A DNA stretch of 64,000 bases, taken from positions 13,907,501 through 13,971,500 of the forward strand of contig CM049308.1 in assembly GCA_026874595.1 (NCBI GenBank), read 5' to 3'. Under the pieces are notes generated by a model. The model saw only the letters and a program-made list of their open reading frames with translations, searched no databases and was not told where the DNA came from. The stretch's first letter is position 1; every line of letters begins with the position of its first letter. The DNA comes from Sipunculus nudus (lineage: Eukaryota > Annelida > Sipuncula > Golfingiida > Sipunculidae). This document shows positions 22,801-31,746 of this stretch, piece after piece. The position numbers and the translations under genes are program-made.

Positions 22801-25480
22801 GCACTCTGACAGCCAGTAAGCTGGTTGTAGAGACTATAATGTCAGGGGGCCAGAATGGCGCTACTCTTGGACCCACTACTTTAGTTTGTCTCCTACTTTA
22901 CATGTGGAATGCACATAGTGAAACCTGGAATTTCTGCAAAATTTTCTGACAAGTCACTGTGTCAGCTCTGCTGCCAAGTCAATAACTTTTTTTTGTGTGG
23001 GCCAATTGGTGGATTTGAAATCCAAATTAAAAGAGAAAAATCAAAATCACAATTATGCCCAGTCAGAGGAGTTCATTATCTACTTCTTTGAGAATTCTTT
23101 AGCAATTTTGTCTGCTTCTGATCATCCATCATGGATCAACAAAGTTGATGAAATATTTGGCAAAACATGTTTCAACCATTCTGTATGATAAGGCTGTTGA
23201 CTAGCTCATATTTCTGTTGCATGAAGATGCAGTTCATGAATCATTTCAAAGTACAACCATTTAAAAACATACCCTTATATATTAAATAATTTAAAAACCG
23301 AATAGATGCATTATATACTGTAATTGCCTTTTCAGTTTTTGTTCACGAGGGTTTTAATTTCATGATATTCGCAATGGGAAATAATCACGAATATAAAACC
23401 CTCTGCACAAAAGGATTAGTTATCACGCCTCTGAAACCTGGTTTGTAAATCAGCAACCTTATCTGTGCATGGTATTAAAACTAGTCCATGCAAAGTAGTT
23501 AATCATTAAAATAATATAACAACTATAACAGAAATAAGTCAGATCGTGTGGGATTTTTTCATATCATATAATGAATACAAACACTGGTGTACTTAGATTT
23601 AATTCATTTCTGGTGAGATCGCCAAATTGAAACCCTCGCAAAAAAGTTCAAAATGAAGAAATCGCAAAATTTCAGCCTTGCAAATATGAAGCCAACCACA
23701 ATTTCTAATTAAGCATGCAAAGGGGAGATTTTTCTCTATAAAAAATTTTATGTAAACATGTTTAATCACTTTTCATTTCAAAACTATTTATATGTATATG
23801 TAACAAAATATGAACAAATAAAAAAATGGAGAACAGTCCATTGTTTTAAATACTTGTAATAAGAACAACATAGATTGAGTTCTGACTGTCAGCTGAAAAG
23901 AGATTTGAGTGTTATGTTAATTGTAAATTTATTTTGCCAGTAATAAACACTTGAGTTCTGCATAAATTTTTCACTGCAAACACAACCGTATGTAGATATG
24001 GTCATTGATCAAACCATAACTTTCCTTGGCATACTATTCTTGCAGGGTTCTGAAGCCAGGGGGTCACTGTGTCCTCCTAACAGGCAGAGCACTGAAGGAT
24101 GTACTACTGAAAGAAGCAACCAGCTTAACTGTAGATCATGAAAGTAAGTTTTGTGTAGGAAGATCAACTTTAACTGTCCCAGGGAAGTTTTTTACATGAT
24201 CACCTGGATGTAAATGATAAATCAGAGTACAATGTACTTCAGCTTATTATCAAATGTTAAATCAGAATACAATGTACTTCAGCTTATTATCAAATGTTAA
24301 ATCAGAATACAATGTACTTCAGCTTATTATCAAATTTTAAATCAGAGTACAATGTACTTCAGCTTATCATCAAATGATAAGTCAGAGTACAATGTACTTC
24401 AGCTTATCATCACTTTACTTTGATAATGATATCATTCATGCACTTCAGAGTCTTTGAATTGATGTTGAATAAAAAAAGACACATTTTGAAGATTAGGTGA
24501 GCTGCATTTTTGATTGTCAGTCAAAGGACATTTGTGATAAGCCAAAGGACATTAATGATAGGTCAAGAAGCACTGATGTTAAATTGAAGGACCAACATTT
24601 AAAGCCAAGAGATTGGTGATAAGCCAAACTATATAGATACAAAGTCAAAGAACATAGATTAAAAACCAAGAGACATTAATGATAAGTTCTGGCACCAAAA
24701 CGGTTAGCCAAGAAAAAGACAAAGAAATCTGATCATAAGCCAAGAGGCATTGATGGTACAGGAAAGAAAATTGATAATAAAGTCAAAGAGCATAGATGAT
24801 AACCCAAAGTACATGGATGATAAGTCTAAAACTCGGAGCATTCTTCAAGATGTCTGAATACATCAATGATGAATACATCGATGATAAGCCAAACGGCATT
24901 CAGCATGGATGATAAGCCAAAATATATAGTGAAAGGGCATAGAAAATTAACCAAAGGGAAATGAGTGGTGAAGTAAAAAACATTGTTGATAAGTTGAAGT
25001 ACGTTTTTTGCAGAGGTAAAAAATACAAAAACTGAAAAAAGTGGGTCTGTAATATTTCAGTTATAAATATTATAAATACTATAAATAAAGTTTATAGGTT
25101 CAGTTAATGAATTAATGGAAATTAAATAGTAATTGAATTTAGACTGTATTTTCTCCATTTCTTTTACATTATTTTCAGAACATGGGAAAAGTTATTCAAC
25201 AGAGGAAACATCTGACGCAAACACAGAACACATCAGAGCAAAAGATGTGAATCTTACAGCAACAGGGGATGTTGTAACACTTGAGAATACCGTAATCAAC
25301 ATCCAAGATGAGCGATCCAGACGTGGACAGATGACACATGAGTCAAACATTGTTTCACGGTCACAGAACCAACAGGAGAACAAACGTGGCTGGACAAATA
25401 CGTTAATTCATTATTTAAAACTTGGTGATACACATGCATATATGTGTGTATTTAAGAAAAACAAAAACCAGATCACTTGA
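10710..25480 (+). CDS. THUMPD2: THUMPD2-like RNA guanosine N2-methyltransferase (10 exons, first exon not found)
   Basis: Joined exons: 10710-10842, 11869-12662, 15825-15902, 16798-16850, 18327-18414, 18982-19053, 20633-20744, 22349-22469, 24046-24143, 25179-25480. Every junction keeps phase and the sum is 1851 bp (616 residues plus stop). The product opens inside the THUMP region (GKVYF, TVERLF), has a roughly 260-residue linker, resumes with TFRVSCKCTG and FGWKVNLKDPQIE, then the Rossmann-like methyltransferase domain: GLRSPVAFIMA, VLDPMCGAGTLLLETA (SAM-binding motif), CIGVERDSAQL, SSVDVVLCDLPFG (catalytic-type motif) and VLKPGGHCVLL. It ends LGDTHAYMCVFKK, like the vertebrate protein. Human THUMPD2 (about 500 residues), with TRMT112, is reported to make m2G72 in U6 snRNA, so a nuclear role in spliceosome maturation is inferred. 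The residues preceding GKVYF, normally in exon 1, were not found upstream. THUMPD3 is less likely because of the linker and tail. Confidence 0.93.
11869..12662 (+). CDS. THUMPD2: THUMPD2-like exon (long linker and THUMP core)
   Basis: Acceptor TTGTTTTCAG ends at 11868; donor TTCAG|GTATGT follows 12662. The exon starts with GCHGWREQLEKIQTWPECADL-type sequence and ends TFRVSCKCTGRLSRS. Between them is a polar, low-complexity linker with many Ser, Thr, Asn and Cys residues (for example CVNCSKSSGGSRVCSCSNHG) that is much longer than in vertebrates. The open frame runs on past the donor into a G-rich intron stretch, which is not coding. Confidence 0.9.
12663..14010. other. Intron of the THUMPD2-like gene
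   Basis: Starts with a poly-G tract (about 12690-12712). Apart from A/T-rich sequence I see no exon or recognisable element until the GGACTC repeat near 14014. Confidence 0.6.
14014..14398. mobile_element. Possible hAT-like MITE with GGACTC-rich ends
   Basis: The left side reads CGGTGATGTAGGACTCAAG and the right side, reversed, reads CAGTGATGCAGTCCAGTCC, so the ends are imperfect inverted repeats. The right half is a GGACTCGGACTCGAG-type repeat common in animal genomes. A convincing target duplication is not visible (4 of 8 flanking bases match), so the boundaries are provisional. Confidence 0.4.
14464..15637. mobile_element. Tandem-repeat-containing non-autonomous element, copy 2
   Basis: Same element and orientation as 8840-10540, inserted in the intron before the exon at 15825. 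The left hairpin is better preserved (GTATCC...GGATAC around AAAAC/GTTTT). Core palindromes (GGTGGCGCCACC and variants) lie at 14776, 14925, 15054, 15202, 15331 and 15476, again spaced 149 and 129 bp alternately. The right end (TGCTGATACACATTG, TTGCTTGTCGACTAC) matches copy 1. It has fewer units than copy 1. Confidence 0.8.
15825..15902 (+). CDS. THUMPD2: THUMPD2-like exon (FGWK region)
   Basis: Acceptor TCTCTTCAAG ends at 15824; donor GAG|GTCAGT follows 15902. Encodes EVVRCTGVFLTRNFGWKVNL then KDPQIE, 26 codons, phase 0 at both ends. It matches the EVGK..GIAIMKHFGWKADL segment of vertebrate THUMPD2. Confidence 0.93.
15914..16156. repeat. Intronic inverted repeat, about 46-bp arms
   Basis: The arm at about 15914-15962 (TTATAC...GTAGTCATTCCAGATCTCC...AACTGCTGCT) is the imperfect reverse complement of about 16109-16156 (AGCAGCAGTT...GGAGATCTTGAATGACTTC...GTATAA). 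The loop is about 145 bp. It starts 12 bp after the donor of the 15825-15902 exon. It may be a foldback element. Confidence 0.7.
16536..16650. repeat. GATA and GAAT short tandem repeats
   Basis: A TAGA run at about 16537-16555 and a (GAAT)n run at about 16625-16648. Confidence 0.85.
16798..16850 (+). CDS. THUMPD2: THUMPD2-like exon (end of THUMP region)
   Basis: Acceptor TTCATTTCAG ends at 16797; donor ACAAA|GTTAGT follows 16850. Encodes VCVHINDHRMTIGIPVT plus two bases of a Lys codon completed by the next exon. Matches the HLNDIYSVVGIPVF segment of vertebrate THUMPD2. Confidence 0.9.
17180..17380. repeat. Degenerate GGCCTCAGA/CTTGGCC repeat, left part
   Basis: Imperfect words such as TTGAGACCAG, GGTCTCGAGGCCAG and CAGACTTGGCCTCAGA repeat here and reappear at 18147-18235 on the far side of the MITE at 17495-18143, suggesting the MITE landed in or beside this repeat. 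Confidence 0.6.
17495..18143. mobile_element. MITE with TTA target duplication (PIF/Harbinger-like)
   Basis: The left end reads AGGTGCTTTTCCATAAGTGC, and the right end reversed reads AGGTGGTTTTCCATAAGTGC. Both are followed by GTAGTCCG words repeated every 12-13 bp (left to about 17660, right from about 18040). TTA flanks both ends (17492-17494 and 18144-18146). A three-base TWA-type duplication is typical of PIF/Harbinger elements. A minus-strand open stretch at about 17820-17650 (HVPMFGFMPEMTF, YTAHPEWGKLYAKPEIDTMI) looks protein-like but I do not recognise it. The element lies in the intron between exons 16798-16850 and 18327-18414. Confidence 0.82.
18147..18238. repeat. Degenerate GGCCATGACTTGGCC repeat, right part
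   Basis: CAGAGGGCCATGACTTGGCC and close variants occur about four times in tandem, related to the repeat at 17180-17380 on the other side of the MITE. Confidence 0.65.
18327..18414 (+). CDS. THUMPD2: THUMPD2-like exon followed by a GC donor
   Basis: Acceptor TTCCATTTCAG ends at 18326. The exon encodes (K)QPLSRRDYIQHIGLRSPVA then FIMAQSACIQ. The donor is ACAG|GCAAGT, a GC-AG intron with otherwise perfect consensus. The protein alignment to the vertebrate segment TAGLRSTIAWAMASLADIK has the same length through this point, so using a nearby GT instead would delete conserved residues. Confidence 0.92.
18815..18945. repeat. ATT-rich trinucleotide tract
   Basis: Interrupted (TTA)n/(TTG)n run within the intron, ending 37 bp before the next exon's acceptor. 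Confidence 0.9.
18982..19053 (+). CDS. THUMPD2: THUMPD2-like exon (SAM-binding motif)
   Basis: Acceptor TTTTTACAG ends at 18981; donor TTACC|GTCAGT follows 19053. Encodes PGTVVLDPMCGAGTLLLETA then ASFT. The DPMCGAGT loop corresponds to the cofactor-binding loop of THUMP-class methyltransferases (DPMCGLGT in vertebrate THUMPD2). Confidence 0.95.
19975..20355 (+). repeat. Dispersed repeat, copy A
   Basis: Matches the reverse complement of 29560-29990. Shared words in order include CAGAGGTC.TTTCTACTCAA, CAACTGT, CTGCATTACCCT, CATTTATACCTAC.CCG, AGAAGCCCTG and GCATTGTGGGGTT. It lies in an intron of the THUMPD2-like gene. Translated remnants such as EVISTQN are shared between copies, so it may derive from a coding element, but no family is recognised. 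Confidence 0.75.
20633..20744 (+). CDS. THUMPD2: THUMPD2-like exon (second methyltransferase strand)
   Basis: Acceptor CACTTGTTCAG ends at 20632; donor CACAG|GTGAGA follows 20744. Encodes CTCIGVERDSAQLSKAAENI then SHGSFSKNISLIKGEVT. Aligns with the VGADVSDSQL segment, whose acidic residue normally contacts the SAM ribose (here Glu of GVE). Confidence 0.92.
20848..20912 (-). repeat. Isolated end of a tandem-repeat element
   Basis: Reversed, it reads AGGTGGCCCAAGGGTCATGA then TGCTCAGCAGA, matching the outer end of the arrays at 53225 and 56890 (GTGGCCCATGGGCCATGACG, CTCAGCTGA). Related ends occur at 36680-36715 and 48602-48635. Confidence 0.55.
21788..21846 (+). pseudogene. Decayed duplicate of the 22349 splice acceptor and exon start
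   Basis: TACCTTTGAATTGTATTTGG, then TTTTAGCACTGCCTTTAAAG, closely matches 22322-22380 (TACCTTTGAACTGTATTTGG, then TCTTAGCGCTGCCTTTTCAG). The match includes the polypyrimidine tract, acceptor and first residues ALPF of the real exon. The copy loses frame after AALPLKSS and reaches a stop soon after. It sits about 530 bp upstream, in the same intron. Confidence 0.7.
22349..22469 (+). CDS. THUMPD2: THUMPD2-like exon (catalytic DLPFG motif)
   Basis: Acceptor TTGGTCTTAG ends at 22348; donor GACAG|GTAGGC follows 22469. Encodes ALPFQSSSVDVVLCDLPFGE then NHGTVQELSVDYPEFIRSMD. The DLPFG motif corresponds to SDIPFG of vertebrate THUMPD2. A second AG inside the exon (CTTTTCAG at 22370) would break the frame, so 22348 is preferred. 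Confidence 0.94.
24046..24143 (+). CDS. THUMPD2: THUMPD2-like exon (post-catalytic strand)
   Basis: Acceptor TATTCTTGCAG ends at 24045; donor GAAA|GTAAGT follows 24143. Encodes (R)VLKPGGHCVLLTGRALKDVL then LKEATSLTVDHE, matching VLHVGGTIVLLLSEDHHRRL of the vertebrate protein. Confidence 0.93.
24214..24415. repeat. 40-bp tandem repeat, 5 copies
   Basis: ATCAGAGTACAATGTACTTC-type units start at 24221, 24261, 24301, 24341 and 24381, exactly 40 bp apart. Each contains the palindrome GTACAATGTAC or close variants. It begins about 70 bp after the exon donor. Confidence 0.95.
24495..25005. repeat. Degenerate 20-25-bp minisatellite
   Basis: GATAAGCCAAAGGACATTGAT-like units recur about 20 times with much drift. 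Words such as GATGATAAGCCAAA, GATAAGCCAAGAGGCATTGA and AGTCAAAGAGCATAGATGAT are typical. It fills most of the last intron of the THUMPD2-like gene. Confidence 0.85.
25179..25480 (+). CDS. THUMPD2: THUMPD2-like terminal exon
   Basis: Acceptor TTATTTTCAG ends at 25178; stop TGA at 25478-25480. The polar, Thr/Asn-rich first 70 residues are an unconserved tail. The end NTLIHYLKLGDTHAYMCVFK matches the C-terminal YKVSLGKTDAFICKYKKS of vertebrate THUMPD2, which fixes both the frame and the stop. Confidence 0.92.
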
Positions 25481-25590
25481 AGCAAGGATGGTTCCCACTG
25501 TTTTTATTTCACTATTTATTTTAATTTATTATTTGATTATTATTTAAACTGACTTATAAACTTTAATATGGTAAACTGTTTGAAAAAAAA

Positions 25591-25596
25591 AATAAA
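25591..25596 (+). terminator. Polyadenylation signal AATAAA
   Basis: AATAAA, 111 bp downstream of the THUMPD2-like stop codon and the first such hexamer after it. Confidence 0.6.
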
Positions 25597-25599
25597 TGA

Positions 25600-26940
25600 A
25601 ACATTAAATGCACATGTACAAGAAATCGTATTGTGTCAACAAATGGTCCATAAAGCAAATGGCACTGAAATGATGCTCCGTTTGCCATTAAAACTGACTT
25701 GATTGTTATGTTTTGAATACATTAAAAAATATTCCCTCAACAAAAAATATGTCCAAAAATGAGAAAATATAAAGGAAACAAGAGTTTCCCATAAAACACG
25801 TTTGCCCTTACCGTGTTTGCAAGAGAGAAAGGCGTGGTAAGAAAGTTACCTCTGTAGATTTGTGTTCCATTGTGAAACATTTAATTTTGTTCTATTAGAT
25901 ATTCCACAGTATGATCAAGATGGGAACCAAACCAGAAAGTCTTCTTGAATGAATTTTATTTTGCCTTCAAAAGCTATTTGATATCTTGAAATACACACGA
26001 ATGAGTAAAAAAGCACACCTGACAATGTCAGGTGTGTGAGTGATTGAAAAGTTTAACCTTTGAAGCAAAATTGAGTTGATTATCCTAATAAAGTGGTTTA
26101 TAATGCCAATTATATATAAAATCCATGTTAGAAAACATTTCCTCGTACATAACAGGAGTGAATAAAAGTGCATTTTGTCTATTAGGGAAGGAGCTACAAA
26201 TTCATATGACCCCTCCCGTTACCTTCCCTTCGTCCTCAGAGGCCTAAACAGAATTCTAGTTCCATAGCCAGTTTCTCTGGTCAGTGAATGTACCTTTTTT
26301 TAAGAATATTTATCTTTAATTTTTATTTTGGTTCATTTCATGAATATACTACGTTTTAATTAACCCTGCGTCAATTTGACATTTGATCTTACCGGTAATC
26401 AATTGAAAACATACCAGAAATCTGAAGTCTCTTTAGAACAGATTAAAATTTTCTTAAAACACATTATACATGTTCATAGAATACATTATTATCTCAAATT
26501 ACAGGGGGTAGGTACCTAAGTACAAGAACAAATTATTTGATATGTGGTCCAGTGTCATCGTTGTTCCCTTTGATGGGACCATTTCTTGGATGTCAGACCA
26601 TTAACCTTCCCACACATTAGATTCTTTGTGTAAGGATCAAATGGGCTGATTCGCCTGAAAGTATGCACATATGAAAGTACATGTATCAATTTCAAGTGAA
26701 AATGTGACAAAAAATGACACAACACCAATCACAGACTTGAAAAGGTCGTTCTTGAACGATTTACTATATCTATTAACAGGCACTTTGGACCCCGTAATTG
26801 ATAATAGTTATTTTTTTGGTTAATCTTTTTGTTTCGGATGTTCTCCTAGCTTTAACCGAATTTCCCCCAATTCACGAATCGTGAAGAACATTTCCCCATT
26901 CTTTCTGACAGTAATAAAGTTCAGAATCAGCAACTGCCCT
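25600..26940. other. Intergenic stretch
   Basis: No exon or element recognised apart from the short hairpin at 26014-26036. Confidence 0.55.
26014..26036. repeat. Perfect short hairpin, 10-bp arms
   Basis: CACACCTGAC, AAT, GTCAGGTGTG. No U-tract or paired element suggests a particular role. Confidence 0.8.
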
Positions 26941-27020
26941 GCTCCTTCCAGTGGCGTACAGTGGGTCAACGCATGGGGGGCACCGAGTGGAAAATTGCGT
27001 GCGCGTGTGTATGCATGCGT

Positions 27021-27022
<2 letters not shown>

Positions 27023-27087
<65 letters not shown>
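27023..27087. repeat. (TA)n microsatellite
   Basis: Continuous TA run inside the hAT element. Confidence 0.97.
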
Positions 27088-27091
<4 letters not shown>

Positions 27092-28062
27092 GCGGCCAAT
27101 GGTGGTGTCACTTATGACAATGTTGAAAAACTCTTTCCCGAACATTACTCTGTCAATAATATCAATTCAACTAATCTTTTTTTCATCATTCATATGAGTT
27201 TTAAGCTTTCCGAATACATCACCTTTTGACCGGTCATTTTTTATTCACGTGCACATGATTGCGTGATTTACACCATATATTTGTGTGTGAAGAAAAGTCA
27301 CGTCGTCGAAGTTGCACTGAAATCGTGAGTTATTCCCGTTCATGTATCACCGTATATCAAAAAGCCACTCTGCCTGCAGCAACGTACCATGAATAACTTT
27401 AATTGTCCGGTTCGGCTAGGTAAATCATATAATGGCACGAAGAATAACCCTTTTTCCACGTTAATAGCAAAATATAACGAATATTTAGGCTCACTCTGCC
27501 TCTAAATATCATTGTCCCTACATATTCTGAAATTTGAATTTACTTTGGCAAGTGGTCGTCAGAAGTATACGGTTTTATATATCAACTTAGGACAGATGAC
27601 TCAGGTCTCCATGTAATAGTGTTATTTTTGAGTAACATGATGATCAATTACTTTAGAATTATTCAGTCAAAATACGTGATTTACAACATAATATGAGTTA
27701 AAGTCATGCAATCACTATGAAAACGTGGGTCATTTCAATAATATAGATTGCAATTAAGGAAACTGTAGCAGACTAGCAGTCAGGCAGTGTGTATCGTGAA
27801 TAAGACTCCATGTCCGTTTTTCATATAAAACAATGAACTTGTTGCATGTACGAAATGAAATGCAGCGCGGTTTGTGTTTCAGAATTAAAATGTCTTGTTA
27901 TTTTTAAAGAGTAACGATCAAGTCCCCTTTTAAAAACTTCTTCCTTGAAAGGGGTTTTCCCCGCCAGGAAAAGAAATGATAAAATGATTGTTAAAGAGCC
28001 TCCTTCAGCTTGAAAGTCATGATTGCATAGAATAGTCAAAATTTCAATCGTCGATCACACTT

Positions 28063-28331
28063 TCATGCAAATTCCGACACAACCTTGTCATAGTCAATTC
28101 GCCCCGTTTCTTCCGAATCTATGCACATCAAGGCAAGTCCCGTCAGTCTATCTTAACCCATAGTTGTTCGGAGATAGGTCTCGAGTCTGCGAAGAATGAC
28201 CTCTCTGCCGAAGATGACGAGACAGAAATGCATCCCAGTGTCTTGAAGAGCAGCGACACATTGGGAAACGTGCCTCGAGGTTGAGGTAATAAGGAACTGA
28301 TATCCCCTATGTTATGCAAGGGCGTCGTCAA
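28063..28331 (-). pseudogene. hAT transposase C-terminal dimerisation domain, frameshifted
   Basis: Read from 28331 downward: a Leu-Pro-rich lead-in, then TFPNVSLLFKTLGCISVSSS and SAERSFFADSRPISEQL, the hallmark (pattern CSAERSFS...LK..LRS.M) of the hAT C-terminal domain shared by ZMYM, ZNF862 and P52rIPK-like proteins. The frame meets a stop after LWVKID. One frame over, it continues RLTGLALMCIDSEETGRIDY and ends at 28063-28065, again as expected for the family. A single frameshift near 28145 explains this. It lies inside, and probably belonged to, the hAT element at 26949-29151. Confidence 0.85.
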
Positions 28332-29559
28332 TCTTTGAATATAAGTGCCATATTGAAAAAAAAATATATCAAATTTTCATATTTTTTTCTTTTCATCAAC
28401 AAAGATATGTGATCGAATTTCCACGCAATTTTCACACTGATAATGTAACGTGATGTTTTCTATATAAAAAACATGTATTTAACTATGGATTTATTTGCAG
28501 AGGCCTATATTTATCGGAGTGAGGCAAGCTCTATAGCAAACAATAACTCAACAACTGAAGTATAAGTATGTTTATGGAATAACGACCTTCGGGAAATTTC
28601 AATTTCATTTCAGTTACTTTACTTTCCTGCAATATCAAAATGAAAAAAGATGATACATCTCTACAAATGGTTAGTACAAATGAATTACATGAAGCATTAT
28701 TATATGAAAAAGAAACATGTAAAGCAATACTGCAAAAGTGCAAAATCAGTAGTAACTATAACGGAGCATCAAATTATACGCAACTCCCTCTGCCGCCTTC
28801 GGATGTTCTGAGTAAACGAAGTGGCATACAGTTCCTGCGTAAAATTTCCTAAAAGGACACTGCGCACATCCTGATTTAATTAATAACGACAGTCAGGGAT
28901 CTGACTGGAGCAAAATCATGTTAGGTGCGGGGCTTTTATTTTTTAGCAATATTCCACACTGACGGTGATAATCCCTTTAAATATTTTTTTATTGAATTCT
29001 TGAAATAAATACTTAATTTCTTGATAACCGTTTCATGTCGATTTCAAAAGTAATTTAATTACCCTTGAATCACTTTCTAATTTTTTTTTCTTAATTCCGG
29101 CTGATTCACCCCCCTCCCCCCCCCCCCCCGCCCCCCGTAATTAAGCCACTGGCTCCTTCATATGTTAATCACAGATAACAACATAGCTCGAGCACAGTTC
29201 CTGAACTCTTGGACTGAAATCATCCAAAGTTCACGCACAATAAGCCATCCGGATTAATTGGATCGCTTTCATTTGATTAGATGACATTCGATCCATGCAT
29301 AGTGGGGTCGTGTCTCGTTTAATAGAATCTCACCATTATTGAACGGATCTGGACATCGAGAAGACGATACAAAGACGTCAGTCCTCGCGTCCCGTGGTTC
29401 CCGTGATGGTTTATTTCTTCTGTGTATTGTGCGCTGTCTTTATGCACCCTTAAATCAATACCTTGACACAAGTGCATGGAAGCAAACGCTTTCTTAGAAA
29501 ATGGAAACTGGGCAACTTGCATGGATAAACGATGCATAGCTCGACCGTTTGCCATATTT

Positions 29560-29990
29560 TCATAATGAAATTTCTTCCCCCTTCCAAAACTGCTGGTCAG
29601 GGTTTGTGGGATTTGCAATATCAACCCCACAATGCACCAGGGCTTCTAAATACATCAACGGCGTAGGTATAAATGCTGTGAATAGGGTAATGCAGTTCTT
29701 TCAAATATGTTAGGTAAAAATGTTTTAAGGCAAATTACATAAAATTGCACAAATTGTTTTTGTGATAAAGGACTTCAAGGTACAAGTAATATTTTGTAAA
29801 CATGCACATGTGAAATGATAATAGGTTTTTCCTTTAGATGTGACAAAGTCTGACTTTGAAGTTTAACAGTTGAAACATGTGGTGCCGGCCATCCCCAAAA
29901 TTCGTTTTGAGTAGAAACGACCTCTGAAGGAAGGCTATCTGCAGCCCAGATACCGACTGCACACCTCACAGCCAAAATGAACACAAGTTT
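29560..29990 (-). repeat. Dispersed repeat, copy B
   Basis: Reverse-complement match to 19975-20355. The longest shared blocks are the CATTTATACCTACGCCG / AGAAGCCCTGGTGCATTGTG region and GAGGTCGTTTCTACTCAAAA. Short open frames across it are not supported as genes. Confidence 0.75.
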
Positions 29991-30399
29991 TTTGAGCTGT
30001 TTTAGTCGTGTTTGCCTCCACAACTGTTCAAGTGGACACGTGACATATTTTGAATTTAAGCCCTCATTAACAAAATAAATGAAGTATCAGGCGACTGGGA
30101 ATTCAAGCTCCATCACAAAACATTCCTTCTACAATGAAAACACGTTCATATACGCCACAAAAGTCAATTCTTTTATCAGTAATATCCAGCGGTATATTGA
30201 GTATTTGCTAATCCGTATAAAACAAAATAATAAGGTTAAGAATGTTAACACGATCGAGAAAAAAGTACATAGTACTAACCATCATTGGCTATTAGGGCAT
30301 CCGATAGAATTAGAACAGGCTGTGTTTAGTTTATTCTGTAGCCATCGTTTATCGTCCACCGTCTATTAAAAGTTATCTCCACTGCAGCTGTTATCAGGG

Positions 30400-31345
30400 A
30401 ACTTTGCAGACTTATTGATCATGTGAAGGATATGTAAAAAAAGCTTTTGGTGGCGCCACCTATATTGACCTATTTTCTAGGGGCCGAACTTTCCACATTT
30501 TTTTCGAGAAAGGTCGAAGTAATATTATATTTTTGGCTATCATTCCATAACAGTTTCATAGAGGAGGGTGATATCCGGATAAAATTAGTATGAATTCAGT
30601 CAAATTATTTTTATTATGGCTTCTTTACGGAAATTCAATTTTTGTCGATCGCAAAATTTTACAATTTAATGCGTTTTCATACATGATGATGATGTAATGT
30701 TTGCTACCAAATGCACATGTATCACAGCTGTAGCCTTCAGCACCAACTATCACAGTACTGTTGGTCATGTTGGTACTATTAAAGGTTTTTACCTGACCTT
30801 ACCTACTTTAAGGGTGCGGAAATGGTATTTCCCTCTTTTTCCAAAACCCAGCATGAGGTATTAATATTGCTACATATTTATTCAAAATTGTGTCCTTACA
30901 GAACTTCAAATTTGGTTAATTGCAATCTTTGGCAATTTGTTGTCGTATCTGTTACCACGTATCCCAGGAACAGCTGGAGCCTTCAGTTCCAGAACTCCTA
31001 AGAATACTGATCATGTGATTGCTATGTGAGTAATTTAGAGCTTAAGGTGGCGCCACATGTAATGATACCCCTCTTGGAGCCAAAGCAATATTGTCTTTTT
31101 TTTCTGTAGAAAAATTTGAAAAGATTACCGCGAGCTTTCATATCAAAGTAGACAGTCCCTTGTACTCCCGGAGCAAGGGGCATGAAATAAGTATGGACTG
31201 AATGTAATATTTTCAAAATAATGTCTTAACTGAACTCCAAATTTGGGCGATTGCAACATTTGACAGTTTGGCGTAATTGCATATTAATTGATATTGTAGC
31301 TGCTATCTGATTGTGAGTTGAAGGTGGCACTGCTGGTGTTGAACT
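30400..31345. repeat. Degenerate long tandem repeat with GGTGGCGCCAC motif
   Basis: GATCATGTGA.G.TATGTGA followed by GGTGGCGCCACC (about 30452), GGTGGCGCCACA (about 31047) and GGTGGCACTGC (about 31322) marks at least three diverged units. ATTGCAA..TTTG.CA.TTT words near 30645, 30917 and 31247 give a period near 300 bp. The palindrome is the one in the arrays at 8840 and 14464, but surrounding sequence differs. Confidence 0.55.
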
Positions 31346-31746
31346 ATGTATGCTGTACTAGTCAAAGTGATCTTATGAAGTGATCTATTTGCCTGGAATA
31401 ATCAGAAAAGATTAACACTCCTGTTTAAAGTAAAAATAGATAAATTAGATTCAGTGTGAAATTAGATTCAGAATAAAGTTTGAATTGAATAAGTTTTAAA
31501 AAATCTGTTTTCATTAAATGTTATGATTTGATTTGATTGTATAAGTAATGATATAACTTTCAACATAAATTCCTGGAATCGCTGCAGTTTACGCTTATGT
31601 GACTGGTAAGGAGAAGTAAGCCATAGGCAGTGCCACGTACGTTTTGTTGAACCAATCCTGAAACGTTATTTTCATTTTCACTTTTTAGTTTCTTTATTTC
31701 CCACTGTCATGCACAGAGTGAACCTTTGACCCCTAATTTCTTGATT

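Larger units (their letters stand above)
26949..29151 (-). mobile_element. hAT DNA transposon with 8-bp target duplication
   Basis: The element starts CAGTGGCGTA and ends TTAAGCCACTG (reversed: CAGTGGCTTA). Both ends are flanked by the same eight bases, GCTCCTTC (26941-26948 and 29152-29159), the duplication length typical of hAT elements. Both ends also have a GGGGGGC tract just inside. A broken hAT transposase C-terminal domain lies inside on the minus strand. A TA microsatellite (27023-27087) lies near the left end. At 2.2 kb with no intact gene, it is a degenerate, non-autonomous copy. Confidence 0.9.
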
